Part shown: piece after piece, positions 42,869-52,034 of the stretch
Layout of the letters: every line of letters begins with the position of its first letter
How positions within the stretch are numbered: the stretch's first letter is position 1
Assembly: GCA_947469285.1 (NCBI GenBank)
Contig: CANIOW010000002.1
Coordinates: 96,964 to 160,963, forward strand
DNA from: Gammaproteobacteria bacterium
GTDB taxonomy: Bacteria; Pseudomonadota; Gammaproteobacteria; Steroidobacterales; Steroidobacteraceae
Reading direction: 5' to 3'
DNA: 64,000 nt
Made by a program: the position numbers and the translations under genes
The notes under the pieces: generated by a model
What the model was told of the DNA's origin: nothing
Seen by the model: the letters and a program-made list of their open reading frames with translations, nothing else
Databases searched by the model: none

Positions 42869-44241
42869 GCGCTGCGTTCTCGCTGCGCTGCGGCCACTGC
42901 CCGCCGTGACACCTGCGCGTAACGCCAGCTCAGCAACGCCGCACAGACGGTTAGACCACCAATCAAACCCACCCAAACGTACTCGGGGCCAGCGTGCAGA
43001 ACCACGCCCAAACCGAAAGCCAGCGGAAAGCCAACGCCCCAATAGGAAAACAAGTTTAACCACATGGGGACGCGCGCATCCTTAAAGCCGCGCAAGGCAC
43101 CGGCAGCGCCCACTTGTAGCCCGTCCGAAATCTGAAACAGACCGGCGAGCAGCAACAGCTTCGAGGCCAGCGACAGCACCTGGGGATCGCGGGTGTAGAG
43201 CGCCGCAATGGCCTCATTCGCAAACAGCAGGATCCCTGCCGAAAAAGCCATCAACCCGGTGCACAAGGCTATGCCGGTATAACCGCCACGCCGACCATCC
43301 GCCACCCGACCGCCGCCCAGCAAATAGCCGACATAAACGGTCGTGGCGGAATGTAGTGCCAGTGGCACCATGAAGGTGAGAGAGGCGTAATTCAGCGCCA
43401 CTTGATGTGCGCCCACCTCAATGGCGCCGAGCGTCCCCATGATGAAGGCACAGGCAATAAACAGCCCGGCCTCGCTCATCAACCCGCCGCAAATGGGCAG
43501 CCCAAGCCGCAGCAGCTCGCGCAGCCGCGCGAGATCGGGCCATGCGAACTGCGCGAACAAAGCATAGCGACGAAACGCGTTAGCGAAGCGCAAGTTGAAC
43601 ACCATGGCCAGCAGCAAGGTCCACATAACCAGTGCACTGGCCACACCACAGCCGACCGCGCCGAGCGCTGGCATCCCGAACTTGCCGTACATGAAGATCC
43701 AGTTACCGCTGATATTCATCACCAGCCCGCAGGCAGCGGTGAGAAAAATCGGACGCGTCTGTCCGAGTCCTTCACTGACATACCGCAATGACAAGTAGAC
43801 CAGCATCGCCGGATAGCCCGCCGCCAACGCCCACACAAATCCGGTGGCCTGTGGCACCACGGCAGGCGCGGTGCCCAGCAGACGCAGCAACGGACCCACC
43901 AGAAACATCAGTGGCGCCAGCAACAGCGCCATAGCGAGCGCCAACCACACCGCCTGCCGCGCGTACTGTGCCACCTCGCCATGCCGGTGACCGCCACGCG
44001 CATGAGCGACTAGCGGTGCCACCGCCATCATCACGCCCATGCCGGAGAACAGGAACAGGTTGTAAAAAGCCACTCCCACCGCCACCGCCGCCAGACTCAC
44101 GGAGCCCAATTGGCCAGCCATCACGGTATCAACGGTCCCCATGGCCGCCAGGGCCACGTTGTTGCCCACCAACGGCAAGCCCAGACGTAGGATGCCGGCA
44201 GCATGCTGGCGGATCGGCAGAAGCGGGCGAGTCATCATCAT
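42865..44241 (-). CDS. MATE-family multidrug/toxin exporter (NorM-like)
   Basis: This protein of about 458 residues has 12 predicted membrane segments in two similar halves. The start region LRLGLPLVGNNVALAAMGTVDTVMAGQLG is typical of NorM-type MATE exporters, which use sodium or proton gradients to export cationic compounds. Three consecutive ATG codons (44241-44233) give the likely start; the frame is open further upstream but the sequence there is not membrane-like. It is co-translated with a DUF885 lipoprotein and divergent from a thiolase gene. Confidence 0.9.
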   Translation of the reverse strand: MMMTRPLLPIRQHAAGILRLGLPLVGNNVALAAMGTVDTVMAGQLGSVSLAAVAVGVAFYNLFLFSGMGVMMAVAPLVAHARGGHRHGEVAQYARQAVWLALAMALLLAPLMFLVGPLLRLLGTAPAVVPQATGFVWALAAGYPAMLVYLSLRYVSEGLGQTRPIFLTAACGLVMNISGNWIFMYGKFGMPALGAVGCGVASALVMWTLLLAMVFNLRFANAFRRYALFAQFAWPDLARLRELLRLGLPICGGLMSEAGLFIACAFIMGTLGAIEVGAHQVALNYASLTFMVPLALHSATTVYVGYLLGGGRVADGRRGGYTGIALCTGLMAFSAGILLFANEAIAALYTRDPQVLSLASKLLLLAGLFQISDGLQVGAAGALRGFKDARVPMWLNLFSYWGVGFPLAFGLGVVLHAGPEYVWVGLIGGLTVCAALLSWRYAQVSRRAVAAAQRERSA

Positions 44242-44380
44242 GCGGTTTGCCGAAACAGTCCCTGCAAAGTAGGCGTTCGATTCGAGTTGGCCGGCGGCCG
44301 ACTTGTCGAATCTCACGTGGATGCCGCATTCTAACGGTTCACCCCCGGCACCGTCAGTGCAACACTCTGTGGAGAACCGC

Positions 44381-45667
44381 ATGCTGGTCGCACCGTTCGT
44401 TCGCCGCGTCGCCATTGTCGGCAGTACGCGCCTGCCGTTTGCGCGTTCGCACGGCGCTTATGCCCATCTCGGCAATCAAGCCCTGCTCACCGCCGTCCTG
44501 CGCGGACTGGTGGCGCGCTTTCAGCTGCATGGCGTGGCCCTCGGCGAAGTCGCTGCAGGAGCGGTACTCAAACACTCCCGGCAGTGGAACCTGACCCGCG
44601 AATGCGTGCTGGATTCAGGCCTGTCACCCACCACTCCGGGGGTCGACCTACAACGCGCGTGCGGCACCAGCCTGGAGGCCGCACTGCTGGTGGCCAACAA
44701 GATCGCCCTTGGCCAGATTGACTGCGGCATCGCGGCTGGCGTCGACACCGCCAGCGACGCGCCGCTGGTGTTGAACGAGGCCTATCGCCAGTTGCTACTA
44801 CGGGCCTTCCGTGGCAAGACCATCTTGGAGCGCGTCAAACCCTGGCTGGGTTTTCGGCCGAGCATGCTGGCGCCCGCCCTGCCGAACACCGGCGAGCCGC
44901 GCACCCACCGGTCGATGGGCCAGTCCTGCGAACAAATGGCACAGCACTGGGGCATCACCCGCGCAGCCCAAGATCAACTGGCATTGGAGAGCCACCAGAA
45001 GGCGGCGGCAGCCTATGCGCGTGGCTTCTTTACCGACCTGCTCACGCCACTGACGGGCCTGACGCGGGACAACCAGCTCCGTGCCGACAGCTCGCTCGCG
45101 CAACTGGCCCAACTCCGCCCGGCATTCGATACCCGCAGTGGCCACGGCACACTCACCGCCGGCAACAGCACGCCACTCACCGATGGCGCGTCAGCCGTGC
45201 TCCTCGCCACCGAAGCCTGGGCCCAGGCCCGCGGCCTACCGATACTGGCCTACCTGTCGGCCGGCCAAGTAGCGGCCGTCGAGTTCGTCCAGAGCGAAGG
45301 ATTGCTGATGGCGCCCACCTATGCCGTGCCGCGCCTGCTGCAACAAACCCAGCGGTCCCTACAAGACTTTGATTTCTACGAGATCCATGAGGCTTTCGCC
45401 GCTCAGGTGTTGTGCACCCTCAAGGCCTGGGAAGACGTGGATTTCTGCCGCGAACGGCTCGGGTTGCCACAGCCGCTGGGCGCCATCGACCGCGCAAAAT
45501 TAAACGTCACCGGCAGCAGCCTGGCTATCGGGCATCCCTTTGCGGCCACGGGTGCGCGCCTGCTGGGCACGCTCGCCAAGCTGATCGACGAACGCGGTGG
45601 CGGTCGCGGGCTCATCTCCGTCTGTACCGCGGGTGGCATGGGGGTTGCCGCAGTGGTGGAGCGTTGA
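44381..45667 (+). CDS. Thiolase (acetyl-CoA acyltransferase)
   Basis: This 428-residue thiolase has the acyl-binding cysteine in QRACGTSLEA (Cys94), the histidine loop SSLAIGHPFAATGAR and the second cysteine in SVCTAGGMG. The length and motifs are closest to FadI-type thiolases of beta-oxidation, although a biosynthetic acetoacetyl-CoA role cannot be excluded. The ATG at 44381 follows GGAGA at good spacing. There is no hydratase/dehydrogenase gene beside it. Confidence 0.9.
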   Translation: MLVAPFVRRVAIVGSTRLPFARSHGAYAHLGNQALLTAVLRGLVARFQLHGVALGEVAAGAVLKHSRQWNLTRECVLDSGLSPTTPGVDLQRACGTSLEAALLVANKIALGQIDCGIAAGVDTASDAPLVLNEAYRQLLLRAFRGKTILERVKPWLGFRPSMLAPALPNTGEPRTHRSMGQSCEQMAQHWGITRAAQDQLALESHQKAAAAYARGFFTDLLTPLTGLTRDNQLRADSSLAQLAQLRPAFDTRSGHGTLTAGNSTPLTDGASAVLLATEAWAQARGLPILAYLSAGQVAAVEFVQSEGLLMAPTYAVPRLLQQTQRSLQDFDFYEIHEAFAAQVLCTLKAWEDVDFCRERLGLPQPLGAIDRAKLNVTGSSLAIGHPFAATGARLLGTLAKLIDERGGGRGLISVCTAGGMGVAAVVER

Positions 45668-45705
45668 GAGCAGGGGCCCACTGAGCGGGGATTACGGGAA
45701 TATCC

Positions 45706-45711
45706 TATAAC
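45706..45711 (+). promoter_or_regulatory. -10 element of the cyclopropane synthase gene
   Basis: The sequence CCTATAACCCT contains TATAAC in a C-TATAA context similar to sigma-S type -10 elements. There is no good -35 box. Cyclopropane synthase genes are commonly stationary-phase induced, which fits, but the assignment is an inference. Confidence 0.4.
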
Positions 45712-45773
45712 CCTAGCAGCTACCCCGGGCAGACCATGGAACCTCATCAGCAGGCTCCTCAGGAAACCCGTCA

Positions 45774-47081
45774 ATGCCGCTGCTCAATTTAGTGCGGAGC
45801 GCCCAGAGCGCCACTCCAGAGGCACCCTCTGCAACCCGGGTGCCACCGCGTACCGACACACTCGATGCGCGAATCATGGAAAAACTCCTCGAACTGGCGG
45901 GGCGTCCAGCGCTGGCCTTCCGCTTATGGACAGGGGAGACCGTGGGCGCACCACGGGCCACGGCGGTCGCCACCTTCGGCATCGCCGACCGGCGCGCGCT
46001 GCTGCGCTTGGTGCTCGACCCCTCCATGCAGTTCGGCGAGCTGTTTGCTGCGGCGCGCATCACCCTCATAGAAGGCGACTTAGTGGCCGCGCTGCGGGAG
46101 ATTTTCTCGCGCCGCTCCGCCACGGTAAATTCCAGCACGCTCATGGGGCGCCTAGCGCGCCAGCTCGCGCAGACACGGCGCAATACCTTGCTCGGCGCCA
46201 AGCGCAACATCCACGACCACTACGATATCGGCAACGACTTCTACCGCTTGTGGCTCGACCCAACCCTGTCGTATACCTGCGCTTACTTTACCGACGAAAA
46301 CGCCACCCTGCTCGACGCACAAATTGCGAAACTAGACCACGTTTGCCGCAAGCTGCGCCTACAGCCCGACCAGACCGTCATCGAGGCGGGCTCCGGCTGG
46401 GGTAGCTTGGCGCTGCATGCAGCGAGTCGCTACGGTGTCCGCGTACGCGCCTTCAACATCTCCCATGAGCAAATCGTGATGGCACGGCGCCGCGCACGGC
46501 GCGCTGGGCTAACCGACCGGGTTGAATTCATCGAAGACGATTACCGCAATGCCAGCGGCGCCTGCGACGCTTTCGTTTCGGTGGGCATGCTCGAACATGT
46601 GGGGCCAGAACACTATGCGGAGCTTGGCGCGGTCATTACGCGCACCTTGCGTGCAGACGGGCATGGGCTACTACACACCATTGGCCGCAACGCGCCGCAG
46701 CCGGTGAACCGCTGGATCGAGCAACGCATTTTTCCCGGCAGCTATACCCCGTCTCTAGCGGAGCTCATGGCGGTACTGGAGCCGGCCGGCTTGTCGGTAC
46801 TGGATGTGGAAAATCTGCGGCCACACTACGCGCGCACCCTCAGCCTGTGGCTGCAGGCCTTTAACGCCGAGCAAGCCGCGGTCCACCGAATGTTTGGCCC
46901 GGACTTCGTCCGTATGTGGCAGCTGTATCTGGCCGGCTCGCAGGCCGCGTTCGAATCCGGAGAAATGCAGCTATTCCAGGTGGCTTTCGCACCAGCTACC
47001 AACCATCGCACCCCGTGGACGCGGGAACATCTCTACCACCCCGATGCCAGAACGCGCCAATGGACCGCTGCGACATCCTAA
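45774..47081 (+). CDS. Cyclopropane-fatty-acyl-phospholipid synthase-like methyltransferase
   Basis: This 435-residue protein has the family features: NIHDHYDIGNDFYRLWLD, LSYTCAYF, the SAM site VIEAGSGWGSLALHAASRYG, SVGMLEHVG and WIEQRIFPGSYTPSLAE. The reaction adds a methylene or methyl group from SAM to the double bond of a membrane phospholipid acyl chain. AGGAA precedes the ATG. The gene overlaps the next one, an FAD-dependent oxidoreductase, by 22 bp. That pairing suggests the product may be modified further. Confidence 0.9.
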   Translation: MPLLNLVRSAQSATPEAPSATRVPPRTDTLDARIMEKLLELAGRPALAFRLWTGETVGAPRATAVATFGIADRRALLRLVLDPSMQFGELFAAARITLIEGDLVAALREIFSRRSATVNSSTLMGRLARQLAQTRRNTLLGAKRNIHDHYDIGNDFYRLWLDPTLSYTCAYFTDENATLLDAQIAKLDHVCRKLRLQPDQTVIEAGSGWGSLALHAASRYGVRVRAFNISHEQIVMARRRARRAGLTDRVEFIEDDYRNASGACDAFVSVGMLEHVGPEHYAELGAVITRTLRADGHGLLHTIGRNAPQPVNRWIEQRIFPGSYTPSLAELMAVLEPAGLSVLDVENLRPHYARTLSLWLQAFNAEQAAVHRMFGPDFVRMWQLYLAGSQAAFESGEMQLFQVAFAPATNHRTPWTREHLYHPDARTRQWTAATS

Positions 47082-48199
47082 TCGTTGGCGGCGGACCCGC
47101 GGGTTCAACACTGGCGCGTCAGCTGGTGCGTGCTGGCCTTGACGTGGTGGTCATGGACCGCGAGTCCTTCCCCCGCGAAAAAGTCTGTGCCGGGTGGATC
47201 ACGCCGCAGGTCATCGACAGCCTCGAGCTGGACCTAACGCACTACGCTCGTCAGCACACGCTGCAACCCTTGAACGCCTTTAACTGCGGACTGATCGGCG
47301 GCGACACCGTGACCATTCGCTACCCAGCTCCGGTCAGCTTCGGTATCCGGCGCGTGGAGTTTGACGACTACCTGCTGCGGCGCTCTGGCGCCCGACTGCA
47401 ACTCGGCGAAGCCTTCGCACAGGCACGTCGCGCAACGGATGGCTGGGTCGTCAACGGACAGTGGCGCACGCGACTGCTGGTCGGCGCGGGCGGCCATTTC
47501 TGTCCAGTAGCGCGTACGCTGGGCGCCGCCGTCGGGCGCCAGGAAGGGGCCGTCTATGCACAAGAGGCCGAATTCGCCGTCGGTCCGCTGCCCATTGCCA
47601 ACGGCCACGCCAGCCACCCACCGGGCGAACTGTTCTTTTGCCATGACTTGGCCGGCTATGGCTGGTGCCTACGCAAGGGCGAATTCCTGAATGTCGGGCT
47701 AGGGCGTGAAACCCCAAATGGACTCTTGAACGCCGTGCAGGACTTCCAGCGCTGGTTAGTCGATACCGGACGCTTGCCCACCGAAGCGCGTCCGCGCTTT
47801 CGCGGGCACGCTTACCTGTCCTATGACCGCTCACGCCGCCCACTGCTGGCCGCGAATTGCCTGTTGGTGGGCGACGCCGCCGGTTTGGCCTACCCGAAAA
47901 GTGGCGAGGGCATTCGGCCGGCAGTCGAATCGGCACTGCTGGCGGCGAGGGTGATTGGCGCGGCACGGGGGGATTACCGCGAGCTGGCTTTACGCCCCTA
48001 CGCCGCGCTGCTCGCCGGCCGGTTCGGGCCGCGCAGCGCCACGCCGGTTCAGAGCGCCGCAATGCCGGCAGGACTGCTTCCCTCTCTACGCCGCGCCGCC
48101 GCCCGGCTCATCGTTGCCAACGGCCCACTCGCGCGCCACCTGGTGCTCGATCGGTTCTTCCTCCACCGTACCGAAGCTGCGCTACACGCGCCAGCCTAG
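47060..48199 (+). CDS. Geranylgeranyl-reductase-family flavoprotein
   Basis: This 379-residue FAD protein begins CDILIVGGGPAGSTLARQLVRAGLDVVVMDRE, followed by FPREKVCAGWITP and the second FAD motif LLVGDAAGLAYPKSGEGIRPA. These are typical of the geranylgeranyl reductase/digeranylgeranylglycerophospholipid reductase family, which reduces isoprenoid or acyl double bonds. The ATG lies 22 bp inside the end of the cyclopropane synthase gene, implying co-translation and a lipid substrate. Confidence 0.88.
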   Translation: MDRCDILIVGGGPAGSTLARQLVRAGLDVVVMDRESFPREKVCAGWITPQVIDSLELDLTHYARQHTLQPLNAFNCGLIGGDTVTIRYPAPVSFGIRRVEFDDYLLRRSGARLQLGEAFAQARRATDGWVVNGQWRTRLLVGAGGHFCPVARTLGAAVGRQEGAVYAQEAEFAVGPLPIANGHASHPPGELFFCHDLAGYGWCLRKGEFLNVGLGRETPNGLLNAVQDFQRWLVDTGRLPTEARPRFRGHAYLSYDRSRRPLLAANCLLVGDAAGLAYPKSGEGIRPAVESALLAARVIGAARGDYRELALRPYAALLAGRFGPRSATPVQSAAMPAGLLPSLRRAAARLIVANGPLARHLVLDRFFLHRTEAALHAPA

Positions 48200-48222
48200 G
48201 GTTTGCTCACGGAGCTTCCACG

Positions 48223-48621
48223 ATGAAAGCCATGACCTCACACAACAGTGACCAATCGGCCAAGACCACCACGGCCAGCCATGCCGGCGCTGCCGCCGCA
48301 TCGGCTCGGGCGGCCCTGCGCTCACACAGTACCCAGGCCAATTCAAAAGCCGCACAGCCGCTCGGCGTCACCGCCTCGTCCCACACCACTAACAGCCACA
48401 CCGAACCGCCTGCCTCCCAGTCGGCAGTCGCCGATGAGTTAGACGGCGCTGGCCTTTATATTCCGGACCGGCAAGCGATGATCGCCGAAGCCGCCTACTA
48501 CCGCGCCGAACGACGTGGGTTTGACGCCGGCAACGACATCGACGACTGGCTGGAAGCCGAGGCGGAAATTGATGGCCAGCTGGTGGGTGACCGCGGCGAG
48601 GAAGGCGCGCGTTTCCCCTGA
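48223..48621 (+). CDS. DUF2934 protein
   Basis: The first 75 of 132 residues are low complexity (Ser, Ala, Thr, His). The last 55 contain the DUF2934 signature: MIAEAAYYRAERRGFDAGNDIDDWLEAEAEID. Such small proteins are common in proteobacteria and have no established role. A GGAG lies 9 nt before the ATG. It sits between the lipid-modification pair and the aldehyde dehydrogenase gene and may have its own transcript. Confidence 0.75.
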   Translation: MKAMTSHNSDQSAKTTTASHAGAAAASARAALRSHSTQANSKAAQPLGVTASSHTTNSHTEPPASQSAVADELDGAGLYIPDRQAMIAEAAYYRAERRGFDAGNDIDDWLEAEAEIDGQLVGDRGEEGARFP

Positions 48622-48697
48622 GGGCGACGACCGAACAGCGCTGGGCGCACCAGCAGCTTCAGGCACAATAGGGCTCCCCCCCGGTTGGAGTCGTCTG

Positions 48698-50155
48698 ATG
48701 AAGCTGCAAGACCCCTCTCTGCTCCGGCAGCAGGCGTATATCGATGGTCAATGGGTGGCGGCAGATAACGGCGCCACCCTCCCCGTGACCAACCCGGCCA
48801 CGGGCGAGCTACTCGGCACCATCCCCCATCTGGGCGCCGCGGAAACCCGCCGCGCCATCGCCGCCGCCGCCGCCGCCATGCCTGCTTGGGCAGCACGCAC
48901 CGCCAAAGATCGCGCCGGGGTCCTGCGCAAATGGTATGAACTGATGCTGGCGCACCAGGAAGATTTGGCCGTCCTCATGACCGCTGAACAGGGCAAGCCC
49001 CTCAGCGAAGCACGCGGCGAAGTAGCCTACGCCGCCTCGTTCATCGAATGGTTCGCCGAAGAAGGCAAACGCCTCTATGGCGATCTCATCCCCAGCCATC
49101 AACCCGACAAGCGGATCGTCGTGATGCGTCAGCCCGTAGGGGTAGTGGCCGCCATCACGCCGTGGAACTTCCCGCTCGCGATGATCACGCGCAAGGCGGG
49201 GCCTGCGCTCGCGGCTGGCTGCTCCATCGTCATCAAACCCGCCACGCAGACGCCCTATTCGGCACTGGCCATGGCAGTGCTGGCTGAACGTGCCGGGCTG
49301 CCACGAGGCTTGCTCAGCGTGGTCACCGGCTCCGCCACCGCCATCGGCGGGGAGATGACCTCCAACCCCACGGTGCGCAAGGTGACCTTCACCGGCTCTA
49401 CGGAAGTGGGCATCAAGCTCATGCAACAGAGCGCGCCGCAACTTAAGAAGCTGTCGCTGGAGCTTGGCGGTAATGCGCCGTTCATCGTCTTTGATGACGC
49501 TGACCTGGATGCTGCCGTGGAGGGTGCACTCGCCAGCAAGTACCGCAACACCGGGCAAACCTGCGTCTGCGCCAACCGCTTGCTGGTGCAGTCGGGAGTC
49601 TATGCCGCCTTCACCGCCAAGCTGGTCGCCGCGGTCCGTCAGCTGCGCGTTGGCGACGGTCTTGCGGGCCCCACGGAACAAGGCCCGCTCATCGACGAAA
49701 AAGCGGTGGCCAAGGTGGAGGAACATCTGGCGGACGCCCTCGCCAAGGGCGCTCAGCTGGTGCTAGGGGGCAAGCGGCATGCACTCGGCGGTACCTTCTT
49801 CGAACCGACGATCATCACGGAAGTGACGCCAGAGATGCTGGTGGCCCGTGAAGAGACCTTCGGCCCACTCGCGCCACTGTTCCGCTTCGATACCGAAGCA
49901 GAAGCCCTGCGCCTGGCAAACGACACCGAATACGGGCTGGCCGCCTACTTCTATACCCGCGATCTGGCACGCTCGTGGCGGGTATCGGAACAACTGGAAT
50001 ACGGCATCGTTGGCCTGAACACCGGCATTATCTCCACGGAAATGGCGCCTTTCGGTGGCATTAAATCTTCGGGGTCCGGACGCGAAGGCTCGAAGTACGG
50101 CATCCTCGACTACACGGAACTGAAGTACGTGTGCATGGGCGGCATCACGCCGTGA
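48698..50155 (+). CDS. gabD: NAD(P)-dependent succinate-semialdehyde dehydrogenase
   Basis: This 485-residue aldehyde dehydrogenase has all catalytic parts: TPWNFPLAM for the cofactor, the base Glu255 in LSLELGGNAPFIV, and the nucleophile Cys289 in NTGQTCVCANR. The sequence DPSLLRQQAYIDGQW at the N-terminus and GIKSSGSGREGSKYGILDYTELKYVC at the C-terminus fit GabD. It oxidises succinate semialdehyde to succinate, the last step of GABA and putrescine breakdown. That may connect with the amine-catabolic genes near 11-13 kb. The ATG at 48698 follows GGAG. Confidence 0.92.
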   Translation: MKLQDPSLLRQQAYIDGQWVAADNGATLPVTNPATGELLGTIPHLGAAETRRAIAAAAAAMPAWAARTAKDRAGVLRKWYELMLAHQEDLAVLMTAEQGKPLSEARGEVAYAASFIEWFAEEGKRLYGDLIPSHQPDKRIVVMRQPVGVVAAITPWNFPLAMITRKAGPALAAGCSIVIKPATQTPYSALAMAVLAERAGLPRGLLSVVTGSATAIGGEMTSNPTVRKVTFTGSTEVGIKLMQQSAPQLKKLSLELGGNAPFIVFDDADLDAAVEGALASKYRNTGQTCVCANRLLVQSGVYAAFTAKLVAAVRQLRVGDGLAGPTEQGPLIDEKAVAKVEEHLADALAKGAQLVLGGKRHALGGTFFEPTIITEVTPEMLVAREETFGPLAPLFRFDTEAEALRLANDTEYGLAAYFYTRDLARSWRVSEQLEYGIVGLNTGIISTEMAPFGGIKSSGSGREGSKYGILDYTELKYVCMGGITP

Positions 50156-50167
50156 CCCCTCCCGCGA

Positions 50168-50194
50168 GCCGCGGCGATCGACTATCGCCGCGGC
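50168..50194 (+). promoter_or_regulatory. Strong hairpin immediately before the Bcr-type exporter start
   Basis: An 11-bp perfect stem (GCCGCGGCGAT pairing with its complement) around a 5-base loop spans 50168-50194 and ends 2 nt before the ATG at 50197. There is no following T-run, so it is not a standard terminator. It replaces the usual Shine-Dalgarno position and could block ribosome access. Confidence 0.7.
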
Positions 50195-50196
50195 GC

Positions 50197-51420
50197 ATGG
50201 AGCTGGCACTCAGCGACCGGGCACTCATTCTGCTCTTGGCGCCGCTCACCGCGCTCGGCACCATGGCGCAGAACATGTTCGTGCCGGTATTGCCCGTGCT
50301 GCAGGCAGAACTCCACGTATCGGTCGCTGCCGCTAACACCACCGGCAGTGCCGCCTTGCTGGCCTACGCCATCGGGTTGTTGTTCGGCGGCATGATCTCG
50401 GACCGTCTCGGACGACGCCCGGTCATGCTCACCGGCGCACTGGTGTTCCTGCTCGGCAGTATCAGCTGTGCCCTAGCGCCCTCCCTTGGTTGGCTGGTCG
50501 CAGCTCGCGTCGTCCAAGCGCTGGGCAGTTCCACCTGCATGGTCACTTCGCGCGCCATTATCGGCGATGTCTACCCGCGTGAATCCATGGCGCGCATGCT
50601 CGCCTTCCTCACCATGCTGATGGTAGTGGCACCAACGTTTTCACCCATGATCGGTGGCTTCATCGGCAATAGCCTTGGCTGGCGCGGCGTCTTTTGGGTA
50701 TTGGCGATCGTGTCCGTGCCAGTGTTAGCGTTTACCTGGGCCCGCCTGCCAGAGACACGGACCACTGAAGCCAGAGCCGCCTTCAGCGGTCTTGCAGGGA
50801 GCAGCCTGGCGACGCTATGGCACCAGACACGCCAAGTGTTGTGGGACCACGCCTTTCTCACCGGCATCGTTCAGGCCTCGGTCATTTACAGCACCTTTCT
50901 GGTGTTTGTCTGGACGGTGCCTTATGTTCTGCGCACGCAGCATCTGCCACTGTCGACCTATGGTCACTGGTATCTGTGCATTGCCATCGGCTATGTAGCG
51001 GGCAACTTTCTGGTCACCCGGCTGGGCAGCCGCCACTCCATGCCCACCCTCATTCGCACCGGCCTGCTTCTGCAGACCTCGGGTGCGTTGGCCGCCTTCG
51101 CTCTCGCCGAAGCGGGCATTGCCGGCCCCCTACTCACGCCGCTGTGTCTGTTTTTGCCTATGGGATTACTGGCTTTCGGCCAGGGGTTGGCCTTGCCCAA
51201 CATTACCGCCAGCGCCATCGCCCGGCATCCGGAGGCCAGCGGCACCGCCTCGAGTTTGATGGGTTTTCTACAACAGTTCGCTGCGGCCATGGCCGTGCAG
51301 TGGATCGGCCTGTTCCCTGCCGACACCCCCAAACCCATGATGCGCTTCGTCTTCTGCAGCGCCTTATTTTCTCTCGCTATGCTGGGATTCAGCCGGCCCG
51401 CGCACAACGCGCGCCGCTAA
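50197..51420 (+). CDS. Bcr/CflA-family MFS drug exporter
   Basis: This 407-residue protein has 12 predicted membrane helices. The segments NMFVPVLPVLQAELHVS, GGMISDRLGRRPVMLTGAL and ARVVQALGSSTCMVTSRAIIGDVY are typical of Bcr/CflA drug:proton antiporters, which export bicyclomycin, sulfonamides or other small molecules. The gene follows gabD by 41 bp containing a strong hairpin, so its translation may be controlled separately. Confidence 0.9.
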   Translation: MELALSDRALILLLAPLTALGTMAQNMFVPVLPVLQAELHVSVAAANTTGSAALLAYAIGLLFGGMISDRLGRRPVMLTGALVFLLGSISCALAPSLGWLVAARVVQALGSSTCMVTSRAIIGDVYPRESMARMLAFLTMLMVVAPTFSPMIGGFIGNSLGWRGVFWVLAIVSVPVLAFTWARLPETRTTEARAAFSGLAGSSLATLWHQTRQVLWDHAFLTGIVQASVIYSTFLVFVWTVPYVLRTQHLPLSTYGHWYLCIAIGYVAGNFLVTRLGSRHSMPTLIRTGLLLQTSGALAAFALAEAGIAGPLLTPLCLFLPMGLLAFGQGLALPNITASAIARHPEASGTASSLMGFLQQFAAAMAVQWIGLFPADTPKPMMRFVFCSALFSLAMLGFSRPAHNARR

Positions 51421-51473
51421 CGCTGGCGACCACGACGACACTTGGGACTGACTGCTCTCACTGGATATTGACC

Positions 51474-52025
51474 ATGGACCTTCGCACTGCCCTGCTGTCT
51501 CGCGCTTCCCCCGGCAAGCTCACGGAGCCCGCGCCCGACGACGCACAACTGGAGCTCATGCTCGAAGCGGCCGTCTGTGCGCCGGATCATGGGCGGCTGG
51601 CGCCATGGCGGTTCGTGGTGCTGCGCGGCGCGGCACGCGAGCACTTGGCCACGGCGATGGAAAACGACCTGCTGGCGCGCCACGCGGCGGCCACGGCTGA
51701 GGAACGCGCTGCCGAACGCAACAAAGCCTTACGTTCGCCATTGCTGGTGGTGGTGGCGGCCGCCCTGCACGAGCACCCCAAGGTGCCCCTGCCGGAGCAA
51801 GTCATGGCCACCGCTGCCGCCGTGCAAAACTTCTGGCTGCAAGCCCACGCACTGGGCTTCGGCCTGATGTGGAAGACTGGCGCCGCGGCCTCCAGTGCCC
51901 GCGTCAAAGCGGCGCTGGCACTGGCTCCCACCGACGTGATCGTTGGTATTCTTCACCTGGGTACCGTGGCGGTGGCCGGCACACCACGTCCCCCTTCAGT
52001 CGCGCCTGTGACGCGCAGGTTATAA
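51474..52025 (+). CDS. Nitroreductase-family protein (YdjA-like)
   Basis: This 183-residue FMN protein has SRASPGKLTEPAPDDAQLELMLEAAVCAPDHGRLAPWRFVVL, which matches the short YdjA branch, and later AVQNFWLQAHALGFGLMWKTG. It should bind FMN as a dimer and use NAD(P)H; the physiological substrate is unknown. It lies between the exporter and hemH on the same strand, with a 9-bp gap to hemH. Confidence 0.9.
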   Translation: MDLRTALLSRASPGKLTEPAPDDAQLELMLEAAVCAPDHGRLAPWRFVVLRGAAREHLATAMENDLLARHAAATAEERAAERNKALRSPLLVVVAAALHEHPKVPLPEQVMATAAAVQNFWLQAHALGFGLMWKTGAAASSARVKAALALAPTDVIVGILHLGTVAVAGTPRPPSVAPVTRRL

Positions 52026-52034
52026 GGTTCGTCC

